A stretch of 5,792 nucleotides of DNA, from NCBI GenBank assembly GCA_024709185.1, contig JANJXE010000262.1:1-5792 (forward strand), written 5' to 3'. The notes under the pieces are model-generated. The model had not been told where the DNA came from. It searched no databases and was given only the letters and a program-made list of their open reading frames with translations. The DNA is from Paludibacter sp. (GTDB lineage Bacteria; Bacteroidota; Bacteroidia; Bacteroidales; Paludibacteraceae). Positions 1-5,792 of the stretch are shown here, piece by piece; position 1 is the stretch's first letter; each line of letters begins with the position of its first letter. A program made the translations under genes and the position numbers.

Positions 1-708
1 CCTATAGGAATGATGTATGGTTATATCTATCAGGGAACTTACAAGTACGACGATTTTGTAACCGATGGTACCGTGTATTCACTGAAACCAGGTGTACCCC
101 GTTATACCGCCGAAAATAACACTAAGCCCGGATATCCTAAATATGCCGACCTGAATGACGATGGTATCATTGATTCGAACGACCAGACATTTATTGGACG
201 AGGAGATCCAAAGCACATTGGAGGTTTCACTAACAATTTTGAATACGCAGGCTTCGACCTGAGCATCTTCTTCCAATGGTCGTATGGTGCTAATTTGTTG
301 AATGCTAATAAGCTGATGTTCGAAACCGGCTACAACCGTCGTCGCGACCTGAATCAGTTTGCCAGCTTTGCTGATCGGTGGACCCCTGAAAATCCTGAAA
401 GCGATATTCCTGTTATCAGTACCTCTCCTTCTAACAATCTGTTCTCTACTCGTTTAATTGAAGATGGTTCGTACCTGCGACTTAAAACGCTTTCGTTGGG
501 TTACAGTTTCGATAAAAAAGTGCTGAATAAACTCAAACTACAAAAGGCAAGGGTGTATATATCCGGCCAGAATCTCTTTACCTGGACCAACTACAGTGGC
601 TACGACCCGGAAGTTTCGGTACGGAACACAGCTTTGACTCCCGGTTTGGATTTCTCGTCCTATCCGCGTGCACGTTCGGTGAATGTTGGACTCAATGTTA
701 ATTTTTAA
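1..708 (+). CDS. SusC-like TonB-dependent outer-membrane transporter, C-terminal part (5' truncated)
   Basis: This is the last 235 residues of a SusC/RagA-family TonB-dependent receptor, the outer-membrane barrel that imports oligosaccharides together with a SusD lipoprotein. The reading frame is open from base 1 (Pro-Ile-Gly before the first Met at base 10), so the gene starts upstream and that Met is internal. Visible family marks: a GYIYQG stretch near the left edge, the acidic turn NDDGIIDSND at fragment residues 52-61 followed by IGRGDPKHIGGF, a barrel strand region with FDLSIFFQWSYG, the EDGSYLRLKTLSLGYSF segment, the ARVYISGQNLFTWTNYSGYDPE segment that ends most SusC proteins, and a terminal Phe (NVGLNVNF) typical of outer-membrane barrels. 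The plug, TonB box and any signaling extension lie outside the window. The stop is 12 bases before the SusD start, which implies co-transcription. The family is certain; the substrate is inferred only from the downstream lyase. Confidence 0.97.
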   Translation, partial: PIGMMYGYIYQGTYKYDDFVTDGTVYSLKPGVPRYTAENNTKPGYPKYADLNDDGIIDSNDQTFIGRGDPKHIGGFTNNFEYAGFDLSIFFQWSYGANLLNANKLMFETGYNRRRDLNQFASFADRWTPENPESDIPVISTSPSNNLFSTRLIEDGSYLRLKTLSLGYSFDKKVLNKLKLQKARVYISGQNLFTWTNYSGYDPEVSVRNTALTPGLDFSSYPRARSVNVGLNVNF

Positions 709-720
709 TTCAAAGATAGT

Positions 721-2454
721 ATGACAATCCTCAATATTTTTAGAAAATTGGTGAAACCGGCTTTGCTGGTTGCAGGTGTGGTGGTTATCACTTCCTGTGA
801 GCAATTGCTTGAGAAGGAACCGTTTACACTGACTCCTGAAACCTATTTCAACAACGAATCGGAGCTGGAAACTTTCCTTACCGGTGTGTATAGTCCTATT
901 ATGCAGGAACATTTTTACGGCAACAACTATCCATTGTACAATGCCGGAGGCGATGATCTCACTTTTTACCAGCGCTCGTCGCCTGCCAGTAGTATTCTGT
1001 GTGCCAATGCCAATAGCAGCAATACCTACATCACTACATTCTGGAGAATTTTGTACGAAGGTATTAATCGTGCGAATATTTTACTGGAAAATGTCGATAA
1101 AAATACAAGCATTCCTCAGGCGTATCGAGACAGGGTACGAGCAGAAGCGCTTTTTCTGCGTTCGTTTTATTATTTCAACCTGGTGCAGGGATGGGGCGAT
1201 GTGCCTTTGAGACTTACTTCAACTCAAAGTGTTTACGGACTCGATGCACCCCGTGTAGACAAGCAGATTATTTATGACACGATTATTTCAACGATCGAAA
1301 GTACGATTCCTTATTTGTATAAATCGACCGATATTGGTTATACAGGAAGAGTGACCCAATCGGCTGCCAAAGGTATTCTTGCACGTATTTACCTGTTCCG
1401 GGCCGGTGAGCATTTCCGTGATAAAACTGCTCCCGATCCCAATCGTCAGCAGTATTTTGCTGAAGCAAAGCGATGGGCACTGGAAGTAAAGGAGAGTGCA
1501 CTTCATGGCCTGGTAACTCCTTTTCAGCGTGTGTTTCTCGATTTAGCTGAAGATAAATACAATAGCACAGGAGTACGTGAAAGTATCTGGGAAGCTGAAG
1601 AGGCTGGTACCCGCAGTACAGTGGAACAAGCTGCCGGTCGTCTTGGAAATACATTGGGATTTGGAAGTTCTCAGGATTATTCTTCTACTGAGGGATACAA
1701 AAACCTGATGGGACTCTCGAATCCGGGTTACAGTTATAAATTTGCCTATGGTTCGCTGAAACTTTACGAAATGTACGAATCGGAAGGTGATACTGCCCGG
1801 GGAGACTGGAGTTTAACCAATTACGAATATGTTTTTGCTTCCACAGGTGCACGTCAGGTATTGGGTAAGAAATTCTACTATGGTAAAAAACGACCATCTT
1901 ATGTTGAGCCCGCAGGATTCACCTATACCGAAGAAACCGAGGTTGTGAGTAACCGGAACAAGACCCGATGTGCAGCTAAATACCGTCGTGAACACGAAGT
2001 GGCCGGTCCGAAAAATAAAAATTATACGCCAATTAACTTCCCGATACTCCGCTACAGCGATGTATTGTTGATGATTGCAGAAGCCGACAACGAGTTGACA
2101 CCTGAACCATCGGCACTGGCTTATGAATGTGTAGATGCTGTTCGTCAGCGTGCCGGAATTCTTCCACTCGAAGGCAGAGGATTAACGAAAAATCAGTTCC
2201 GCGATGCTATCAAGAAAGAACGGGCTATGGAATTGTGTTTCGAAGCCATACGACGCTGGGATTTGATTCGCTGGGGTGATTTTACAACATCAATGCAAAC
2301 CATGCAGAGCTTTGTAAATCAGGATGGCTGGAATAATTCAATGAAGTATGCAGCTGCCTACTACAATGTATCGGATGCATATAATTACTTCCCGATACCT
2401 GATTCAGAAATGTCGATAAACAAACTGATTACATCCAATAACCCTGGCTGGTAA
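721..2454 (+). CDS. SusD-like (RagB/SusD) surface glycan-binding lipoprotein
   Basis: A complete 577-residue RagB/SusD-family lipoprotein that would cap the upstream SusC barrel and bind glycan on the cell surface. The N-terminus has a basic stretch and a hydrophobic core, then a lipobox Ile-Thr-Ser-Cys with lipidated Cys26, followed by acidic residues (EQLLEKEP) consistent with surface export. Residues ~33-60 carry the usual opening (EPFTLTPETYFNNESELETF, then LTGVY). TPR-like helices follow, with RAEALFLRSFYYFNLVQGWGDVPL around residues 140-160. The C-terminal SusD domain has PILRYSDVLLMIAEA at 441-455 and ERAMELCFEAIRRWDLIRWG at about 500-519, and it ends with YFPIPDSEM and NPGW, the classic family terminus. 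The start at 721 is supported by the signal peptide that follows directly; no clear Shine-Dalgarno sequence is seen, which is normal for Bacteroidota. The length is typical and no frame disruption was found. Ligand specificity cannot be read from the sequence. Confidence 0.97.
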   Translation: MTILNIFRKLVKPALLVAGVVVITSCEQLLEKEPFTLTPETYFNNESELETFLTGVYSPIMQEHFYGNNYPLYNAGGDDLTFYQRSSPASSILCANANSSNTYITTFWRILYEGINRANILLENVDKNTSIPQAYRDRVRAEALFLRSFYYFNLVQGWGDVPLRLTSTQSVYGLDAPRVDKQIIYDTIISTIESTIPYLYKSTDIGYTGRVTQSAAKGILARIYLFRAGEHFRDKTAPDPNRQQYFAEAKRWALEVKESALHGLVTPFQRVFLDLAEDKYNSTGVRESIWEAEEAGTRSTVEQAAGRLGNTLGFGSSQDYSSTEGYKNLMGLSNPGYSYKFAYGSLKLYEMYESEGDTARGDWSLTNYEYVFASTGARQVLGKKFYYGKKRPSYVEPAGFTYTEETEVVSNRNKTRCAAKYRREHEVAGPKNKNYTPINFPILRYSDVLLMIAEADNELTPEPSALAYECVDAVRQRAGILPLEGRGLTKNQFRDAIKKERAMELCFEAIRRWDLIRWGDFTTSMQTMQSFVNQDGWNNSMKYAAAYYNVSDAYNYFPIPDSEMSINKLITSNNPGW

Positions 2455-2478
2455 CAGGCATTCCAAATTCAATAAAGT

Positions 2479-3417
2479 ATGAGACTCAATAAATTTTTGA
2501 TAATTGCTGTTGCGGGCATCGGATTGATGGCCTGTGAAAGCGAACTCAAACAGCCGGTCGAATTTACGGTTGAAGTAGAACCTTCGGCCGGTGTGGTGTT
2601 CACCGATTCAATTTATACGGCACCAGTAGGTACAAAGCTTACCTTCAACTTTAGTGGCGAGCCCGATTTTATCTCTTTTTCGTACGCGCGTTTTATTAAA
2701 ACACGACCCGAATTATCGTTTTCAACCCGTGCTGCCTGGGGTACACATGTGGCAAATACGTTGAGTGTGTTTGTTTCTGAAGATTTTAAAGGATTGGCCC
2801 TGAATAACTTTGTTGCCGATTCGACCAGCATAGCTACGCATAACTGGAAAAATATTTCAGAGCAGGCTAACTTGCCGACTGCTGCCAATGTTACCCGCAC
2901 TGCAACCATTCCCCTGGATGAATACAGTGGTAAAAAGCTTGTATTAGCCTTTCGGTATAAACCTGATTTTATGGCTGACTGGCAACCAACCTGGGTGATT
3001 TCGAATCTGAACATTGCCAATAAAATGATAACCAATGGAACTGTGGTCTCTACCTATCTGGCTGCAACACTTGGTTTTTCGCCGTTCGACATGATGAGCC
3101 GATCAACTGCTTACCGCGATACGCTCCTGGCGGGCAACTGGTCGACAAAAATTCCTGCTGAGATTACGATGAATCGTACAGCCATGAACAATCCACTGAA
3201 CCACGACTGGCTAATTTCAAAGCCCGTTCTTATTCCTTCCGGAATTACGGAGGAATCGCCTGTGACCGGTGTTAAATCTATGGCTAATAGTGTGGATAGT
3301 TATTCACATACCTTTACCCAACCCGGAGAATACACCCTGAAGTTCAAGGCAAGTAACTACAATTACCTGTACAACGATACGCTGGTGCATTCGATCCGTC
3401 TGATTGTTACTAATTAA
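2479..3417 (+). CDS. Probable surface glycan-binding lipoprotein, DUF5017-like
   Basis: A complete 312-residue lipoprotein in the position where PULs usually encode an accessory surface glycan-binding protein, right after SusD. The signal peptide ends in a lipobox Leu-Met-Ala-Cys (Cys19), the only cysteine in the protein. Residues ~27-70 look like a beta-sandwich opening (VEFTVEVEPSAG, then GTKLTFNFSGEPDFISF at 51-67), resembling DUF5017 proteins. Residues ~120-180 resemble a jelly-roll segment: IPLDEYSGKKLVLAFRY at 144-160, then DWQPTWVISNLNI. The C-terminus (YSHTFTQPGEYTLKFKASNYNY, about 275-296) resembles a PKD-like or DUF5017 terminal strand set. Trp87, Trp123, Trp168, Trp172, Trp221 and Trp244 are candidate sugar-stacking residues, but none is assigned. 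The gene begins 24 bases after susD stops and ends 13 bases before the lyase starts. The lipoprotein call is firm. The domain name is from pattern memory and the binding role is inferred from position; an enzymatic role is not suggested. Confidence 0.8.
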   Translation: MRLNKFLIIAVAGIGLMACESELKQPVEFTVEVEPSAGVVFTDSIYTAPVGTKLTFNFSGEPDFISFSYARFIKTRPELSFSTRAAWGTHVANTLSVFVSEDFKGLALNNFVADSTSIATHNWKNISEQANLPTAANVTRTATIPLDEYSGKKLVLAFRYKPDFMADWQPTWVISNLNIANKMITNGTVVSTYLAATLGFSPFDMMSRSTAYRDTLLAGNWSTKIPAEITMNRTAMNNPLNHDWLISKPVLIPSGITEESPVTGVKSMANSVDSYSHTFTQPGEYTLKFKASNYNYLYNDTLVHSIRLIVTN

Positions 3418-3430
3418 ATTTGTTTTTGCA

Positions 3431-5792
3431 ATGAGAAGTTTCCTTCTTACACTTGTGTTGTTGATGATGCTGTTGGCCAGTGCAAACAGTCAGCAGTATG
3501 GGTTTGAACCTGGTTCGTCCCACCCGTTTCGGGTGGGCGACGCCGGGAGTGTAATCCAACTAGTTAATGCACCTTACAAAGAAGGAGTACAATCCATGCA
3601 ATGGGTGTGGACAGCCCCTTCGCGCCTCATTTGCGATTACACCGTAACACACAACAACTTCCGGGATGGAGTAATTTTCTGGGTGTATAACGAAACGCCA
3701 CTTCAACAACCTTTGCGTGTTGAGTACCGCGATGCCAACAATCAGCTTCAGTATTATTTTAACTTTGGGTTGAATTACTCCGGATGGCGCATTTGCCGCA
3801 TTGGAAGTAAATACATGCAGGGAACGAAAACGATTCGTACCGGACTTAAGTTGAACCTGGTAACACCTCAGTCGGTTGCGACCGGCCGATTGTACATCGA
3901 CCGTTTTTCATTTGTGTCGGATGTAAACTACCAGAATGCCCCGGATGCTCAACAACCTGCAAATACAGAAGAAAATTACATTACACACTGGAATTCACTC
4001 TGGAAGTGGGAGAGTACACTTTCGTATTCAAAACCACTTTTGCCGGCGCTTACTTCTGTCCAATTATCCAGTTTGCAAAAGGTGGAAGATGGCCTCACTA
4101 CGTTGCTGCCTTCATCAGCCAATACCTCATTGGTTACTACTGCAAAGACTATGTTTGAGCAATCCGGAATTACCCAGGTGAATGGATTTTTAGTGGGTAA
4201 GCCCCTGGTGGTTAAGCCCGATAAAACCGCAGCCGATCACTCACTGGCCGAACTGGGAACCATGATGATGGGATTGGCACAGGATGCACTGTATGTCTCG
4301 GGAACCACATCGGCCGAAAATTATGTGCAGCTTTGGAGATATGCCCTGCATCAGGGTTTTGCCTGGGGAAGTGCCATGGGTAACAACCATCATTACGGAT
4401 ACGAAACCCGTCAGATTTTTGCATCTGCATTCATGATGCGACAGCAGTTGGCTCAGGCCGGATTGATACAACAGGTTGCCGATGCACTTTCGTTTTGGAG
4501 TGGATTGCCCGAAACACGTTCTTCTCTTGCAATTGGACGCGATGGTGTGGTCGATTGCTGGAATACACTCTTGGTGGAACGACTGATTTCTGCCATGCTT
4601 ATTCCTACGCTTAACGAGCGTTACAGGGCGGTTGATGCGCTTGTGGAATGGACCAGCTCATCGTTGTTGACAACCCCCGGAAACATGGGTGGCCTCAAGC
4701 CCGATGGATCGGTATTTCATCACGCCGGACATTATCCAGCTTATGCAATCGGAGGTTTTGAAGGACTTACCGGATTATTAACAGCTCTCTCCGGATCCGG
4801 CTTTACTGTTAGTGATGCTGCATTTGCTGAATTGTCGAAGGCATTGACTGCGATGAAACGCTATACCAATGCGAATGACTGGACGATTGGCATCTCGGGA
4901 CGACATCCGCATCAGGGAGCTATGCCCGAAGTGGTGTATAACCGCGCCGTACAGCTCGGATTACTTTCGACACAGGAACCACAGGGATTTTTCGTAATGA
5001 ACCATGCTGCCCTGGGTATTCATCGCAATGGTAGTGCAATGGTTACGATTAAAGGGTATAACAACGATGTGTGGGGATCTGAAATTTACACCAACGATAA
5101 CCGCTATGGCCGTTATCAAAGCTACGGAGCTGTTGAGATTCTAAATGGTGGCAACCCCGTGTCTCGTGCCGAAAGCCGCTATACTGAGAATGGCTGGGAC
5201 TGGAACAGATTACCCGGAACAACAGCGATACAACTGCCCCTGAATCTGCTCGAAAGTCCGGTAACCAGTACGCTCATGGCCCGTTCGGCCGAGCGTTTTG
5301 CAGGCGCATCGGCGCTCACAGGTGTTTATGGAGCTTTTGGAATGAAGCTGCACGAGATGAACGATATAAACAATACCAACTTCTCGCCCGACTTCAGAGC
5401 CCGTAAATCGGTGTTTGCTTTCGGGAAAAAGATTATTTGCATTGGTAACGGTATCCAGACGAGCAATGCAGGTTATCCCGTAGAAACGACCCTGTTTCAA
5501 CAGGCTATACTCAGTACAAACGATCGTATATCAGTGAACAGCACTTTCGCACCGGCTGATGGATACAGTTTTTCAACTTTCAATGATGCGCCTTTATTAC
5601 TGAGCGACCCACTTGGTAACTACTATCGCATTGCTTCGCAGCAGGAAGTAAAGGTAGAAGGAAAACTTCAAACCTCCCGTCACAATAAAACCAAAGCTGA
5701 AACGTCGGGGAAATTTATTTCTGCCGTATTGAATCATGGGAAAGCACCTTCGGGAGCTGCCTACGAATATATGATTCTGCTGAAGCCAAATC
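3431..5792 (+). CDS. Chondroitin sulfate ABC lyase-type polysaccharide lyase, family PL8 (3' truncated)
   Basis: The first 787 residues of a PL8 lyase that would cleave chondroitin or dermatan sulfate by beta-elimination, giving 4,5-unsaturated uronic acid ends. The frame is open from ATG 3431 to the window edge. Residues 1-20 form a signal peptide with no lipobox Cys (probable cleavage near AxS|Q at 20/21). Residues ~23-170 are the N-terminal jelly-roll domain (QWVWTAPS; GRLYIDRFSF at 152-161). An alpha-helical toroid runs to about 515, and the beta-sandwich lyase domain follows (GIHRNGSAM, about 529-537). Compared from memory with Proteus vulgaris chondroitinase ABC, catalytic His501, Tyr508, Arg560 and Glu653 map to H431 and Y438 (HHAGHYPAY), R491 (SGRHP) and E551 (WGSEIYTNDNRYGRYQS). 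GWDWNR at 588-593 and VETTLFQ at 684-690 also match. H320-H321 (NNHHYGY) matches the ABC-type His pair rather than the Asn of AC and hyaluronate lyases. About 130-140 C-terminal residues should lie beyond the window, giving a total near 920. It is probably the fourth gene of the operon. The exact glycosaminoglycan preference is inferred. Confidence 0.95.
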   Translation, partial: MRSFLLTLVLLMMLLASANSQQYGFEPGSSHPFRVGDAGSVIQLVNAPYKEGVQSMQWVWTAPSRLICDYTVTHNNFRDGVIFWVYNETPLQQPLRVEYRDANNQLQYYFNFGLNYSGWRICRIGSKYMQGTKTIRTGLKLNLVTPQSVATGRLYIDRFSFVSDVNYQNAPDAQQPANTEENYITHWNSLWKWESTLSYSKPLLPALTSVQLSSLQKVEDGLTTLLPSSANTSLVTTAKTMFEQSGITQVNGFLVGKPLVVKPDKTAADHSLAELGTMMMGLAQDALYVSGTTSAENYVQLWRYALHQGFAWGSAMGNNHHYGYETRQIFASAFMMRQQLAQAGLIQQVADALSFWSGLPETRSSLAIGRDGVVDCWNTLLVERLISAMLIPTLNERYRAVDALVEWTSSSLLTTPGNMGGLKPDGSVFHHAGHYPAYAIGGFEGLTGLLTALSGSGFTVSDAAFAELSKALTAMKRYTNANDWTIGISGRHPHQGAMPEVVYNRAVQLGLLSTQEPQGFFVMNHAALGIHRNGSAMVTIKGYNNDVWGSEIYTNDNRYGRYQSYGAVEILNGGNPVSRAESRYTENGWDWNRLPGTTAIQLPLNLLESPVTSTLMARSAERFAGASALTGVYGAFGMKLHEMNDINNTNFSPDFRARKSVFAFGKKIICIGNGIQTSNAGYPVETTLFQQAILSTNDRISVNSTFAPADGYSFSTFNDAPLLLSDPLGNYYRIASQQEVKVEGKLQTSRHNKTKAETSGKFISAVLNHGKAPSGAAYEYMILLKPN
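3519..3537 (+). repeat. Perfect GC-rich inverted repeat (hairpin) inside the lyase gene
   Basis: CCCACCCG at 3519-3526 and CGGGTGGG at 3530-3537 are exact reverse complements separated by a TTT loop, giving an 8-bp stem with seven G-C pairs. The pairing does not continue outward. It lies 88 bases after the lyase start codon, shortly past the signal-peptide codons, and encodes Ser-His-Pro-Phe-Arg-Val-Gly. There is no U-tract after it, so it is not an intrinsic terminator. It could affect translation or mRNA stability, or be a chance result of the codons used; no function is shown. Confidence 0.5.

Noticed and set aside
148..183. EF-hand-like or dockerin-like calcium motif (NDDGIIDSND)
   Set aside because: This acidic turn is a normal part of the C-terminal region of SusC-family transporters, and the surrounding sequence is clearly barrel, so it is not a separate dockerin.
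538..912. 124-codon open frame on the - strand across the susC/susD junction
   Set aside because: It overlaps the conserved SusC C-terminus and the SusD signal peptide on the other strand and has no recognisable features.
884..1210. 108-codon + strand frame inside susD
   Set aside because: It is out of frame with a conserved SusD coding region, and its Cys-rich, low-conservation translation looks like a shadow.
2613..3035. 140-codon open frame on the - strand within the accessory lipoprotein gene
   Set aside because: It lies fully antisense to a well-supported lipoprotein gene, has no recognisable domain or signal, and looks like a shadow frame.
3415..3422. TAAATTTG, a match to the Bacteroides -7 promoter consensus TAnnTTTG, just before the lyase gene
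   Set aside because: It ends only 8 bases before the start codon, which would leave almost no leader, and no good TTTG -33 element lies at the right distance upstream (only a mismatched TTCG near 3390). It is most likely chance in an AT-rich gap inside an operon.
3936..4181. 81-codon + strand frame inside the lyase gene
   Set aside because: It is in a different frame from the continuous PL8 reading frame that spans it; the PL8 frame aligns with known lyases through this region, so this is a shadow and not a sign of a frameshift.

Overview
The window reads as a piece of a Bacteroidota polysaccharide utilization locus (PUL). It holds four genes, all on the + strand and packed head to tail with gaps of 12, 24 and 13 bases. 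No strand switch, RNA gene, mobile element, CRISPR array or long non-coding stretch is visible. The phylum call rests on the SusC/SusD pair, the Bacteroidota-style lipoprotein signal peptides and the lack of clear Shine-Dalgarno sequences. I cannot name a genus.

Layout: (1) bases 1-708 are the C-terminal 235 residues of a SusC-like TonB-dependent outer-membrane transporter, cut by the window's left edge. (2) 721-2454 is a complete SusD-like surface glycan-binding lipoprotein of 577 residues. (3) 2479-3417 is a complete 312-residue lipoprotein that looks like a DUF5017-type accessory surface glycan-binding protein. (4) 3431 to the right edge is the first 787 residues of a polysaccharide lyase family 8 enzyme. 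It is of the chondroitin sulfate ABC lyase type and lacks its last ~130-140 residues because the window ends. This reading frame is open from its ATG to the last base, with no stop or frameshift.

The lyase indicates the substrate. It keeps the His, Tyr, Arg and Glu of the chondroitinase ABC active site (H431, Y438, R491, E551) and an ABC-type His-His pair (H320-H321). The locus therefore most likely serves growth on chondroitin sulfate, dermatan sulfate or a related glycosaminoglycan. In the expected scheme the two lipoproteins capture the polymer at the cell surface, the SusC/SusD pair imports chains, and the lyase cleaves them by beta-elimination to unsaturated oligosaccharides. The sulfatases, unsaturated glucuronyl hydrolase (GH88) and sensor/regulator that normally complete such a locus are not in this window.

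I found no wholly new system here. The points worth a second look are a lyase about 33 residues shorter than Proteus vulgaris chondroitinase ABC between two catalytic residues, altered residues around the catalytic His, a lyase signal peptide without a lipobox, a divergent accessory binding protein, and a perfect GC-rich hairpin early in the lyase coding sequence.
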